Shown here: positions 15,213-24,359 of the stretch, one piece after another
How positions within the stretch are numbered: the stretch's first letter is position 1
How the letters are laid out: each line of letters opens with the position of its first letter
Assembly: GCF_000971975.1 (NCBI RefSeq)
Contig: NZ_LAQO01000002.1
Coordinates: 186,001 to 250,000 of the forward strand
Source of the DNA: Paenibacillus algorifonticola
GTDB taxonomy: Bacteria > Bacillota > Bacilli > Paenibacillales > Paenibacillaceae
Length of the DNA: 64,000 nucleotides
Reading direction: 5' to 3'
Notes under the pieces: model-generated
What the model was told of the DNA's origin: nothing
Databases searched by the model: none
The model's input: the letters and a program-made list of their open reading frames with translations, nothing else
Made by a program: the position numbers and the translations under genes

Positions 15213-16691
15213 CTAGGAAATAGCCGTTTCCTCGAAAATCACTTTAACGAATTCAACGTTGCGGTCCTCTGGACCTTTAACAGGGAGGCCAACTTCAACA
15301 TGCTCGACGATGTAGTCAATATTTTTCTGAGAAATAACCTCGCCCGGGAGCAGAATCGGGATGCCCGGCGGGTAAACATAAATAAATTCGGCGATAATCC
15401 GGCCAGCCGACTCTTTGAACGGAACGACCTCAGTCTGTCCGTAGAAAGCATCGCGCGGCGAGAGCGACAGCTGGGGAATATCCGGAATTTTGACAACGAG
15501 CTCGCGAGCTTCGGCGCCTTCATGGAAGCTGCCCGACAGCGCGCGCAGCGCCTCCAGCAATTTTTCTATCGAATCCGATGTATCACCAGGCGTAACAAGG
15601 CAAAGAATGTTATACATATCGCTCATTTCAATTTCGAGGTTGAAATGGTCACGGAGCCAGTTTTCCGTCTCATAGCCGGTAATGCCGAGATGACGGACAT
15701 GAATAGCGACCTTGGTTGGATCGAGGTCAAAGGTAGCTTCTCCGCCTAATATTTCCCGTCCAAAGCAGTACAAGCCGGCAATTTCATTGATGGACTTGCG
15801 GGCATACTCGGCCAGCTCAATCGCTTGTTCAGCTAGCTTATGGCCGTTTAGAGCCAAATTGCGGCGCGATGTATCGAGCGACGACAGCAAAATATAAGAC
15901 GTCGACGTTGTCGTCAGCATGCTGATAATCGTCTGAATGCGGTGGGGATTCACCCGGCCGCCTCGTACGTTCAGCACGGAGCTTTGCGTCATGGAGCCGC
16001 CCAGCTTGTGGACGCTCGTCGCTGCCATATCTGCGCCAGCCTGCATCGCGGACATGGGAAGCTTTTCATTGAAATGAATGAGCACGCCATGCGCTTCATC
16101 TACGAGAACAGGAATATCGAACGTATGCACGAGATCGACGATCTCCTTCAGGTCGGCGCATACGCCATAATACGTCGGGTTGATAACAAGCACGGCTTTA
16201 GAGTCGGGATGCTTGTCCAGCGCACGTTTGACAGCGCGTGTCGTAATGCCGTGATCAATGCCGAGATTTTCGTCACGCACTGGTGATATAAAGATCGGAC
16301 GGGCACCTGCAAAAATAATCGCCGCCATAATGGACTTATGCACATTGCGCGGGACGATGATTTTATCGCCGGGAAGACAGACGCTCATAATCATCGTAAT
16401 AATGGCACCGCTCGTTCCTTGCACGGAAAAATAAGTATAATCTGCGCCGAAAGCATCGGCTGCAAGCTTCTGGGCTTCCTCAATAACGCCGGTAGGCTGA
16501 TGCAGGTCATCCAGCGGAGCTATATTTATTAAATCGATCGATAACGCGTTATCGCCGATAAATGCACGAAATTCGGCATCGCTGCCTAACCCTTTCTTAT
16601 GTCCTGGAATATGAAATTGGGTTGGATTCTGTTCCGCATGGCGGCGTAATGCGCTGAAGAGCGGGGTTTTGTTATGATCCATCGCTTTCAT
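15213..16691 (-). CDS. Orn/Lys/Arg decarboxylase, fold-I PLP (likely arginine decarboxylase)
   Basis: 492 residues. It opens FHIPGHKKG, characteristic of the short Bacillus-type arginine/lysine decarboxylases (SpeA/YaaO), and has VDEAHGVLIHF (PLP-binding Asp and His) and SVHKLGGSMTQSS with the Schiff-base lysine. The C-terminal domain has PGIPILLPGEVI. It is cytoplasmic and makes agmatine or cadaverine, feeding polyamine synthesis. Substrate choice between Arg and Lys cannot be read reliably; SpeA is the closer guess. ATG at 16691 with GAGGCAGGG, or alternatively ATG at 16682. Confidence 0.88.
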   Translation of the reverse strand: MKAMDHNKTPLFSALRRHAEQNPTQFHIPGHKKGLGSDAEFRAFIGDNALSIDLINIAPLDDLHQPTGVIEEAQKLAADAFGADYTYFSVQGTSGAIITMIMSVCLPGDKIIVPRNVHKSIMAAIIFAGARPIFISPVRDENLGIDHGITTRAVKRALDKHPDSKAVLVINPTYYGVCADLKEIVDLVHTFDIPVLVDEAHGVLIHFNEKLPMSAMQAGADMAATSVHKLGGSMTQSSVLNVRGGRVNPHRIQTIISMLTTTSTSYILLSSLDTSRRNLALNGHKLAEQAIELAEYARKSINEIAGLYCFGREILGGEATFDLDPTKVAIHVRHLGITGYETENWLRDHFNLEIEMSDMYNILCLVTPGDTSDSIEKLLEALRALSGSFHEGAEARELVVKIPDIPQLSLSPRDAFYGQTEVVPFKESAGRIIAEFIYVYPPGIPILLPGEVISQKNIDYIVEHVEVGLPVKGPEDRNVEFVKVIFEETAIS

Positions 16692-16766
16692 CCCTGCCTC
16701 TCTAGTTAAAATACAAACAAGGTTGAGTATAGCAAAAACAAGTCGGAATGCAAGAAGCTTTTTTTA

Positions 16767-16866
16767 AAAATATAGGAAAGTATAGCATTGCGCGGTACCT
16801 TCTCTATATTTCTCGGAATGAAATGCGCCGCGCCGCCAAAGGATGGCGAGAGCCGTTTCACCTTGA
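16767..16866 (+). repeat. Structured ~100-bp intergenic repeat, copy R1
   Basis: The sequence runs from AAAATATAGGAAAGTATAGC through TCTCTATATTTCTCGGAATG and GCGCCGCGCCGCC to GCCGTTTCACCTTGA. The opening and middle segments pair as a long AT-rich stem, and the GCC/GGC-rich second half folds as one or two short stems. It lies directly upstream of the MFS gene at 16904; when read through it looks like 30-odd extra codons. Confidence 0.8.
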
Positions 16867-16903
16867 TCGCTTGCTTGCAGCAGAAACGGAGGCTCGATAT
16901 TTA

Positions 16904-18190
16904 ATGAAAGAACGAACGGGCATAAAGCCATCCAGCGTCGTTATTTGGCGCTCTCCTTTTATTATTCAACTGCTGATTATTATGTTTATTATTGAATTTG
17001 TAAAGGGCGCGCTGCTCATTTCCATTCTGCCTGTGTATATGGGAACGGTGCTCGGCTTATCTGCCTATGCGATTGGCTGGGCGCTGGCGCTGCAATATAT
17101 TGGCGATAATTTATTCCGCAGCCCGATTGGCTGGCTCATTGACCGTTTGGGCTACCGCTCCGTGATGCTTGCGGGTATTGTGCTGACCTTTACCTCCGTA
17201 TTGCTGGTCGCTTTTGCGCATCATACGAGCTGGATTGTTATCGCTTGCCTGCTGCTTGGCATCGGAACGTCCCCGCTATGGCCCTGCGTCATTACAGGGG
17301 CGACAGAGGAGGCCGGAGAGGAAGCGAGTGGCCGAGCGATGAGTGTCGTTTATGTCGCTTGGCTGGTCGGTGTTGGCGCGGGGCCGATTGCGATTAATTT
17401 TCTGCTATCCAGCTCGTACACAGCAGCGTTCCGCTTGATTATTGGCGGCATGATCGCCGTTGTGCTGACAACGATGTTTCTGCCAGGCCGCGGGCGCATG
17501 AAACAGCGTGCTGGCACAGCGGAAGCGGCTGAGGGACAGACGGACTCACCTGCAGTGGGAAAAAGTGATGCTGCAAGAGAGCCATTCAAAGTGCGGGCTA
17601 GCCGTTATTTTGCCAAAGTGGGCAAGTCGCTTCATGCCAGCAAGCTGCTTTATCCGGCGATGTTTGTGCAGAACTTCTCGCTTGGACTGCTGACGCCGAT
17701 CTTAACGCTGTTCGCGCGTTCTGTGCTCCATCTGACGCCCGCCCAGTACAGCTGGTTTCTCATCGCTGGCGGCGCCATTACGGTGCTGGGGCTTATTCCA
17801 GTCGGGAAGCTTGTGGACCGGCTCGGGACAAAATGGTTTTTGCATGTCGGCTTTCTCCTCGCAGCCATCTCGCTGCCGCTGCTTGGCATGACCCGTTCGC
17901 TGCCGCTTGTACTTGTTATTGTGGCGATTGTAGGCATTGGCTATGCCTGCATCATCCCAGCCTGGAACGCTTTAATTGCCCAAGCGATTCCGAAGGCGGA
18001 GCGCGGTGCGGTATGGGGCTTTTTCCTGACGATTGAAGGCTCAGGCATGGTGCTGGGCACGATTTTGTCCGGCAAGCTGTGGGATACCTTCGGCCATCAA
18101 GCGCCATTTCTAGTAAGCGGAGCGATGCTGCTTGTCCTATTTGTTCTCCATTTGTTCATTACCAGAAAACAGCCAGTTATGATAACATAA
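16904..18190 (+). CDS. MFS transporter
   Basis: 428 residues, twelve membrane segments, major facilitator. It has motif A-like loops RSPIGWLIDRLGYRSVML and VGKLVDRLGTKWFLH in the two halves and a long central loop (about 165-220 from start). It is an exporter-type (DHA1) member with unknown substrate. I place the start at ATG 16904, behind CGGAGGC at 16888-16893. An in-frame ATG at 16748 would add 52 residues, but most of these are encoded by repeat R1 and are almost certainly not real. Followed 21 bp later by a second MFS gene. Confidence 0.8.
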   Translation: MKERTGIKPSSVVIWRSPFIIQLLIIMFIIEFVKGALLISILPVYMGTVLGLSAYAIGWALALQYIGDNLFRSPIGWLIDRLGYRSVMLAGIVLTFTSVLLVAFAHHTSWIVIACLLLGIGTSPLWPCVITGATEEAGEEASGRAMSVVYVAWLVGVGAGPIAINFLLSSSYTAAFRLIIGGMIAVVLTTMFLPGRGRMKQRAGTAEAAEGQTDSPAVGKSDAAREPFKVRASRYFAKVGKSLHASKLLYPAMFVQNFSLGLLTPILTLFARSVLHLTPAQYSWFLIAGGAITVLGLIPVGKLVDRLGTKWFLHVGFLLAAISLPLLGMTRSLPLVLVIVAIVGIGYACIIPAWNALIAQAIPKAERGAVWGFFLTIEGSGMVLGTILSGKLWDTFGHQAPFLVSGAMLLVLFVLHLFITRKQPVMIT

Positions 18191-18211
18191 CGTGTGGAGG
18201 GGATGAGCTTA

Positions 18212-19387
18212 ATGGACAGACGCTTGTTAATTGTAATGGCTACCTTAATGACAACATTTATTGGCTTCGGGATTATTATCCCGGTCATGCCCGAAATTAT
18301 TAAAGCAGCAGATCCGCTTGGTGCGGAGGCGCATACAGGTTTGATGCTCGCGGTGTATTCGGCCGTATCGTTTGTGCTGTCGCCGGTATGGGGAAGCTTG
18401 TCTGACCGAATCGGCAGACGGCCTATCATTCTCATTGGCGTACTTGGCTTCGCTCTAAGCTTTGTATTATTCGGCTTATCGTCGGGCAATTTGACGCTGA
18501 TGTATTTATCCCGTGTGCTGGGAGGCTTGTTTTCCGGTGCGGTGACCTCGGTTATTGTTGCTTACGTAGCGGATATTACAACACCTGAGGAGCGCACCAA
18601 GGGGATGGGACTGGTCGGAATGTCCATTGGCCTCGGCTTTACGATTGGTCCGGGTTTTGGTGGTCTGCTAAGCCTTGTGTCGCTGGAGATGCCGTTTTAT
18701 GCAGCCTCCGCGCTTGCGCTGATTACATTCGTGCTCGCATGGGCCAAGCTCAAGGAGTCGCTTACACCGGAGCAGCGCCGTAGTGGGGCAAGCCGCCGCG
18801 AGTCGCGTTGGAAAGCTTTTACCGGGCCGCTGAAATATTTGTACATACTGGCTTTTTTCGTCACGTTTACACTGGCAGGACTGGAAGCGACTTTGCAGTT
18901 TTTCGGCATGAGGCGCTTTGATGTAACGCCGCTGCAGGTAGGGATTTTATTTTTCGTCTGCGGCTTTGTCGGCGCGTTAATTCAAGGTGGTGTCGTGCGC
19001 AGAAGGATCAAAGCGGGCGAAGAGGGCAAATACATTGCCATCGGCCTCGTCATATCCAGCATCGGCTTTTTCATGCTATTGGCTGCGCATTCGCTCTGGT
19101 GGGCAACGCTTTCCTTGGCCGTGTTCGGCATCGGCAATGCGCTCATTCGCCCTTGTGTAACGTCATTAATTACCCAGAAGACGACGGTCGGACAAGGCGT
19201 TGCCTCCGGTCTCAGCTCGTCGATGGACAGCTTGGGTCGTATTGCGGGGCCGCTGGCAGGAACGTTCCTGTTCACGCTGGATTTAAGGCTTCCTTATGTG
19301 TCCGGAGGCATTCTATGTCTGGCAGCGCTGCTGCTGCTCGTGCAATTCCGGCAATTGGATAAAAAAAAGACGGCAGTACAGGCCTAA
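18212..19387 (+). CDS. MFS multidrug-efflux-type transporter (TetA/Bmr-like)
   Basis: 391 residues, twelve membrane segments. The DHA1 signature GSLSDRIGRRPIIL lies in loop 2-3, and motif C-like GPGFGGLLS in segment 5 is typical of drug:H+ antiporters. The opening FIGFGIIIPVMPEI is shared by TetA/NorA-like proteins. GGAGGGG at 18196-18202 fits ATG 18212 better than the upstream 18194 or 18203 starts. It is close behind another MFS gene and probably co-transcribed. The substrate is not predictable. Confidence 0.8.
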   Translation: MDRRLLIVMATLMTTFIGFGIIIPVMPEIIKAADPLGAEAHTGLMLAVYSAVSFVLSPVWGSLSDRIGRRPIILIGVLGFALSFVLFGLSSGNLTLMYLSRVLGGLFSGAVTSVIVAYVADITTPEERTKGMGLVGMSIGLGFTIGPGFGGLLSLVSLEMPFYAASALALITFVLAWAKLKESLTPEQRRSGASRRESRWKAFTGPLKYLYILAFFVTFTLAGLEATLQFFGMRRFDVTPLQVGILFFVCGFVGALIQGGVVRRRIKAGEEGKYIAIGLVISSIGFFMLLAAHSLWWATLSLAVFGIGNALIRPCVTSLITQKTTVGQGVASGLSSSMDSLGRIAGPLAGTFLFTLDLRLPYVSGGILCLAALLLLVQFRQLDKKKTAVQA

Positions 19388-19418
19388 ATATCTAGCTAGA
19401 ATCATAACTCTATTTGGG

Positions 19419-19445
19419 GCTGCCTTCGGGCAGCTTTATTTTATT
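19419..19445 (+). terminator. Terminator after the MFS pair
   Basis: GCTGCC-TTCG-GGCAGC stem (19419-19434) followed by TTTATTTTATTT. Confidence 0.75.
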
Positions 19446-19517
19446 TCTGGAGATGTGATTTGGCTAAGAGTACGGGTGGTCATGTCTATGCCCCGCGACT
19501 GTTCGGTGCGTCTACAT

Positions 19518-20015
19518 TCATTTGCCTTCTTCGTCTGCTGAGGCACCGTAGAGACCCGGCACCGGAATGTCGAGAAGTCGGTAATAAACCCCAAGCTGAG
19601 CCCGGTGATGGACCATATGGCTTAATCCGAAGGTGCGAAGCGCGATCGCCCGCGGTTGGCGCAGGATGATATGGTTGCCACTGCGCAGGGTCCATTCCTC
19701 TCCGAGTGTTTTCTCATCGCATTCGGCTAACAGCTTTTCAAGCTTGACGACGTTCGTATCGAATTCCTCCAGTACGTCTTCGCGTCTTTCCAAAGCTTCC
19801 CGCCGAATCGGCACGGTCGAAAGATCGAATTCCGGATAAAGGAAAATAGCAATTTGCCAGTTCAGCAGGTTGACCAGATGAGTGGCGAGCCCACCCATAG
19901 TCATCGATTTTTCATGCGGTTTCCACGTCATATACTCCTCGGGTAAGCACTCCAGTATTCGGCGCGTATTGGTCAGTTCATGCTTGGCGTCTCCGATGAT
20001 CAATTGTTTCACCAT
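19518..20015 (-). CDS. DinB-family protein
   Basis: 165 residues, four-helix bundle pattern. The metal triad is recognisable: His in GGLATHLVN (about 46) and a His pair in LSHMVHHRAQLGVYYRLLDI (about 132-136). The tail PVPGLYGAS is a family mark. DinB/YfiT-like proteins are metal-dependent, often thiol-transferases; several were first seen as DNA-damage-induced, but the role here is unknown. GGAGAG precedes the ATG. Monocistronic. Confidence 0.85.
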   Translation of the reverse strand: MVKQLIIGDAKHELTNTRRILECLPEEYMTWKPHEKSMTMGGLATHLVNLLNWQIAIFLYPEFDLSTVPIRREALERREDVLEEFDTNVVKLEKLLAECDEKTLGEEWTLRSGNHIILRQPRAIALRTFGLSHMVHHRAQLGVYYRLLDIPVPGLYGASADEEGK

Positions 20016-20212
20016 AAATCAACTCTCCTTCCTTATATAGTGATAGTACTATAAACACGATTGAGTGGAAAGGCTTGTCTTGGTCGTTTTGGGCATCGGC
20101 AAGGAATACTTAGAGTTGTGTTTTTTTATGGAGAAAAAAAGGGACAGATCTTTAATTTCTCGGAAAAATATATGGTAATATGAGGATATGAATACAAAGA
20201 GAGGAGAAGGCG

Positions 20213-20500
20213 ATGAAGAAAACGATGAAGAAACCAATTATTCGCGCATTGCTTATGGGAGCTGTTTTTGTGATTGTTTATTATGGTGTGCAAATCATCG
20301 GGGGCGTGTATATAACCGAACATTACGTCCCCGATATAACTGAACAATATGCATCTGTTGATAACTTGCAGAATACCGTAACCATTAGCTGGCAGGCGGA
20401 CCATTCCATTTGGCCGTGGCTGCAAGTTTTGCTCGTCATGTTAATTGGGGTAGCTGTCTACTACTCAGCAAGGCTGCTGAAAAGCAAGCTATCGAAATGA
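20213..20500 (+). CDS. Small membrane protein, unknown
   Basis: 95 residues: Lys-rich start, membrane segment 1 (IRALLMGAVFVIVYYGVQII), an extracytoplasmic loop of about 45 residues (ITEHYVPDITEQYASVDNLQ...), membrane segment 2 (LQVLLVMLIGVAVYYSARLL) and a basic tail. AGAGGAG precedes the ATG. Not assigned to a family. A shared terminator separates it from the convergent DUF1054 gene. Confidence 0.6.
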   Translation: MKKTMKKPIIRALLMGAVFVIVYYGVQIIGGVYITEHYVPDITEQYASVDNLQNTVTISWQADHSIWPWLQVLLVMLIGVAVYYSARLLKSKLSK

Positions 20501-20566
20501 TCAGCGATAGACTAACTCATACTTTTCAGGCCATCATCTCCCATGTTCGAAATATCTGCTGATCTG

Positions 20567-20612
20567 CCAAAAGCCGCTGCACCTTGCAGGATACAAGGGC
20601 AGCGGCTTTTGG
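20567..20612. terminator. Bidirectional terminator
   Basis: CCAAAAGCCGCTGC (20567-20580) pairs perfectly with GCAGCGGCTTTTGG (20599-20612). Confidence 0.8.
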
Positions 20613-20635
20613 TATATGCGATTCTTATATGCGTC

Positions 20636-21298
20636 TTATTCCTGCACGAGCGAGCGGCGATACAGGGGCAGCAGCGATTCATAGGTACTGAAAGCAAGCT
20701 TCACAAGCGCTTCGCCATCGCGCAAAATCGGGTCGTCAGCCGCAATATGCTGGCCGATGAGCAGCTCTGACTTCTTCACGTCGCGGAAGCGGACGAGGGC
20801 ATGCTTCCATTGCTCGTGCGACATTTCGCTGACGGCAGCGGACTCCTTTTTCATATGATCAAGCGAAATGACATAAGAGGAAGGAACCTGCGCGATAACC
20901 TCATCAAGCTCATTTAAGTAAGCAGAGGCGATGCGGGATTTATTCGGCGTCTCGTAAATGAGAGCAAACCATATAAACAGATGATCGTCAAAAAGGCCCA
21001 GTTGAAAATGCGGATGCGCCTTATAGCCGCGCTTATTATTGCAAATTGCGAGCCAAGTATCCTTAGGCGGATTTACGGAACGGCGGGCATGCTTCGCTAC
21101 ATGCAGAAACATTTCGTCTCCCGCCTGCATGGAAAGCTCAGTGCGCAAGCGTTCGCCAATGGCGCGGAACTTTGGCTGGATTTTTTCCTGGATTCCCGCC
21201 ATGCGCTCCTCCAGTCCCTGAAGCTGAAACACATCGAAATCCTCTTGTGTAAATCCTTTAAATTCGGTCATGCTATTCGCTATCGTATTTATGGTCAT
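20636..21298 (-). CDS. DUF1054 (YktB-like) protein
   Basis: 220 residues. The DUF1054 pattern is clear: GFTQEDFDVFQLQGLEERMAG, then HVAKHARRSVNPPKDTWLAI and QLGLFDDHLFIWFALIYE. Structures of the family show a compact alpha/beta fold of unknown function. The ribosome binding site AAGGAG lies inside the end of the preceding response-regulator gene (4 bp gap), so it is the last gene of the histidine kinase-regulator operon. Confidence 0.85.
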   Translation of the reverse strand: MTINTIANSMTEFKGFTQEDFDVFQLQGLEERMAGIQEKIQPKFRAIGERLRTELSMQAGDEMFLHVAKHARRSVNPPKDTWLAICNNKRGYKAHPHFQLGLFDDHLFIWFALIYETPNKSRIASAYLNELDEVIAQVPSSYVISLDHMKKESAAVSEMSHEQWKHALVRFRDVKKSELLIGQHIAADDPILRDGEALVKLAFSTYESLLPLYRRSLVQE

Positions 21299-21302
21299 AC
21301 GG

Positions 21303-21998
21303 TTATCTCTCCTTGCCTGGAATGAATGATAATTTCAAATAAAAAATCGCCATTTGCGTGCGATCCCGCAGCCCCAGCTTGTGCAGCATGTCGGAAATGT
21401 AATTTTTGATCGTGCCTTCACTCAAAAAAAGCGATGCGGCAATTTCCTTGTTCGATTGCCCCTCGGCAACGAGGCGAATAATTTGCTGCTCGGCCAACGT
21501 TAAGCTGTAACGTGCCGCAATCTCGCTGCTGGTCCGCTCTTCCGGAGAAAGCTCAGCCAAGGCAGCTTCTTCTGTATCAGGCATCGTAATCATACCCGCC
21601 AGCTTGCGGGCAATATCGGGATGAATGAGCAGCGAGCCTTCATGAACGGTTTTAATGCCGTTAATAATGCGGCTTGGCGGTACGTTTTTCAGCAAATAGC
21701 CGCCAGCGCCGCAGCGGATCGCCTGCACAATATAATCGTCGTCATCGAAGGTGGTCAGGATGAGGACGGCAGGGGGCTGCTCCAGTGCCCGAATGAGCCG
21801 TGTGCCTTCGACGCCATCACAGCCGGGCATGCGAATATCCATCAGTACGACGTCGACCTTCGTCTTTTGTACGAAATCAGCTGCGGCCTTGCCGTCGGCA
21901 CATACTCCCGCAACGTGGAGCTCCGGGTCGAGCTGCAAAATCACCTGCATGCTTTCCCGAATAAACGGGTCGTCATCTACAATCAAAACCGTAATCAT
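21303..21998 (-). CDS. NarL/LuxR-type response regulator
   Basis: 231 residues. The receiver domain has acidic pair DDDP near residue 8, phospho-acceptor Asp in VVLMDIRMPGCDG (about 53) and a switch Thr in LILTTFDDDDY. The C-terminal LuxR helix-turn-helix reads LTLAEQQIIRLVAEGQSNKE, IAASLFLSEGTIKNYISDML. Partner of the histidine kinase 14 bp upstream. The likely target is the divergent ABC exporter. AGGAGG precedes the ATG. Confidence 0.9.
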   Translation of the reverse strand: MITVLIVDDDPFIRESMQVILQLDPELHVAGVCADGKAAADFVQKTKVDVVLMDIRMPGCDGVEGTRLIRALEQPPAVLILTTFDDDDYIVQAIRCGAGGYLLKNVPPSRIINGIKTVHEGSLLIHPDIARKLAGMITMPDTEEAALAELSPEERTSSEIAARYSLTLAEQQIIRLVAEGQSNKEIAASLFLSEGTIKNYISDMLHKLGLRDRTQMAIFYLKLSFIPGKER

Positions 21999-22012
21999 GG
22001 CTCGGGGTCCTC

Positions 22013-23173
22013 CTATCCTTTCACAACTGTCCGTATTTCGGCAGCGCCGCCTAGCAGCGGAAGCTCGGTCGTTACGCTGAATCCATCCTCCATCTGCCAG
22101 GTGAGCTGTCCCCCGATTAAGGAAATTCGCTCACGCATGCCGCGCATGCCAAGCCCCGCCGTAATGGCTCCTTCGGGCACAACGCCATTGTTGGCGATTG
22201 TAAGGACTACGGTGTGCGGTTGAAAAAGCAGCGTTACCGTTACCTTCGTGGCGCCGCCATGGCGAACGGCATTCGTGATCGCTTCCTGCGCATTTTTGAA
22301 CAAAATAAATTCCATGCTCGGGTACAAGGAACGCGGATTGCCCTGCACCTCAAAAACGACCGCGATACCGAGCGCCTCGCCGGAATCCTTAACGAGACGA
22401 TCGAGCGCATATTGCCGGGAGTCGCCTTCGCTTGGCACCGCGAGCCTGCGCACCGTTTGGCGCATTCGCTCCATGCTGTCTTGCAGCTGGTCGCGAATTT
22501 GCCCGACCGTCGCCTGTGCGCGGGAAGGATCCGCCTGAAATAGATGCAGCGCGGCCTCAGACATCATTTTCACCCGAATGAGACGATGCCCAAGATCATC
22601 ATGAATGTCCCGCGCAATGCGATTGCGCTCTTCAGTCTGCGCGTATTGCTCGATTTGCGAGGCATAGCTCTGCATGCGGCGCCTTGCTGCTTCCAGCTCC
22701 TCATGGCTTTGCGCGAGCGCTGCATACAGCGTCTCGACTTGGCTGCGCTTGCCTTCTACCTGCCCGGCAGCCTGCAGCACCGCCCCAATCGTCAGCCACA
22801 ACAGCAGCATGGCAGCCATTATGCTTGGCTCTTGTCCGCGCATGGCGATCCAGAGACATGCCCCTCCAGCCATGATCCACATTGCGGCCATGCCAGCTGA
22901 TGGCTTCGTGCTTAAGGCTGCTATTAAAGTAGAGAAGGGGAGCAGGAACAAGACAGCGCCATAATGATAGGCGAACCATCCGAAGCCAAGCAGCTCCATA
23001 AACAAAATCAACACCGCGTATTTAGGAAACAGCGAGCCTAGTTTAATGACGGACAAAGCTAGCAGCACGCCAATTGTATAATAGGCATAGTTTGCAGGTG
23101 AAATCGAGAAGACGCTGATGACTGCGGGTCCAGCAATTAATAGGCTTCGAAACCAGTGAAATGGTACGTTCAT
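22013..23173 (-). CDS. Sensor histidine kinase (HisKA_3/DesK-like)
   Basis: 386 residues. Five or six membrane segments fill residues 1-135 with almost no extracellular domain, as in intramembrane-sensing kinases. A coiled linker (about 140-180) leads to the phospho-acceptor His in NRIARDIHDDLGHRL and to HATPase_c with N-box KNAQEAITNAVRHGGAT and G-box GLGMRGMRER. It pairs with the response regulator. Divergent from the ABC exporter, so it may sense a membrane-active compound handled by it (inference). Confidence 0.88.
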   Translation of the reverse strand: MNVPFHWFRSLLIAGPAVISVFSISPANYAYYTIGVLLALSVIKLGSLFPKYAVLILFMELLGFGWFAYHYGAVLFLLPFSTLIAALSTKPSAGMAAMWIMAGGACLWIAMRGQEPSIMAAMLLLWLTIGAVLQAAGQVEGKRSQVETLYAALAQSHEELEAARRRMQSYASQIEQYAQTEERNRIARDIHDDLGHRLIRVKMMSEAALHLFQADPSRAQATVGQIRDQLQDSMERMRQTVRRLAVPSEGDSRQYALDRLVKDSGEALGIAVVFEVQGNPRSLYPSMEFILFKNAQEAITNAVRHGGATKVTVTLLFQPHTVVLTIANNGVVPEGAITAGLGMRGMRERISLIGGQLTWQMEDGFSVTTELPLLGGAAEIRTVVKG

Positions 23174-23401
23174 GTCGGATTAGCTCCCGCAGCGCAATAG
23201 GCTTTTATCGTCCTAAGGCGTTTTTTCATTTTTGATTCATATCGTTTCATTATAGCATAATCCGCCAAAAACCGGCTGTATACAGCAGGCTCCAAGGATA
23301 TGACTTTCGTCACCTAGATTTTGTGACTTTGTAGAGCTGTATGCTGGCTAGCAGCGTTTTATAATGGACACAAGATGATGAATGGGGAGGATGAGGGCTT
23401 T

Positions 23402-24346
23402 ATGAGCCTAGTAACATTTAAAGATGTAGTTAAAAAATATGACAGCACCATTACCGTCAACCATTTGACTTTTGATATTGGCGAAGGCGAAATATTCGGC
23501 CTGCTCGGGCCGAATGGAGCGGGGAAAAGCACATCGATCCATATGCTATCGGGGCTGCTGCCTCTGAGCGGCGGGGAGATTACAGTTGGCGGACATTCCA
23601 TCCGCAAACAGCCGCTGGAGGTCAAGCGCCTCATTGGTCTGGTACCCCAGGAGCTGGCAATTTACGACATGCTGACCGCTTGGGAAAATGTATCCTTTTT
23701 CGCAAAGCTGTATGGACTTAGAGGCAAGCTGCTGAAGGAGCGGGTGGAGGAATCGCTGCAATTTGTCGGGCTGCTGGAGCGGGCAAAAGACAAGCCGTCA
23801 ACGTTCTCGGGCGGCATGAAACGGAGGCTGAACATTGCTTGCGCGATTACCCATCGCCCGAAGCTGATTATTATGGATGAGCCGACGGTCGGCATCGATC
23901 CGCAGTCGCGCAATCATATTTTGGATTCGGTACGTGAGCTTAACCGCCTTGGTTCGGCCATTATTTACACAAGCCATTACATGGAGGAAGTGGATGCGAT
24001 TTGCTCGCGAATTGGCATTGTCGATAAAGGCAAGCTTATTGCCTGCGGCAGCAAGGAGCAGCTAAGACAGCAGGTCGGGCAGGAGGAGCGGATTATTTTC
24101 GAAGTCGATCAGGCCCATCAGGCTGCGGCGAAGGAGATGGGCGAGCATCCGGCAGTCAAGCAGATAGACGAGCAGGATGGCCAGCGGAGGCTTGAGGTCA
24201 CCGTGAAGGATTCGCCTTCCGTCCTTCAGGATTTGCTGTTTATTTTGCAAAAGCACGGCATTTCGCTGCGCCAGCTGACCCGCGTCGAGCCGAATTTGGA
24301 GTCGCTCTTCCTCCAGCTAACCGGCCGCTCGCTGCGCGATGAATAG
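23402..24346 (+). CDS. ABC exporter ATP-binding protein (ABC-2 type)
   Basis: 314 residues. Walker A GPNGAGKST, Q-loop PQELAIYDMLT, signature FSGGMKRRLNIA, Walker B LIIMDEPTVGIDPQ and a DrrA-like C-terminal extension. The start at 23402 is chosen for GGGGAGG at 23384-23391; an in-frame ATG at 23375 would place that site inside the gene. With the next two permeases it forms a complete ABC-2 exporter, of the kind used for drugs, lipids or peptides. Confidence 0.88.
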   Translation: MSLVTFKDVVKKYDSTITVNHLTFDIGEGEIFGLLGPNGAGKSTSIHMLSGLLPLSGGEITVGGHSIRKQPLEVKRLIGLVPQELAIYDMLTAWENVSFFAKLYGLRGKLLKERVEESLQFVGLLERAKDKPSTFSGGMKRRLNIACAITHRPKLIIMDEPTVGIDPQSRNHILDSVRELNRLGSAIIYTSHYMEEVDAICSRIGIVDKGKLIACGSKEQLRQQVGQEERIIFEVDQAHQAAAKEMGEHPAVKQIDEQDGQRRLEVTVKDSPSVLQDLLFILQKHGISLRQLTRVEPNLESLFLQLTGRSLRDE

Positions 24347-24359
24347 GAGGTGCGAAAGC

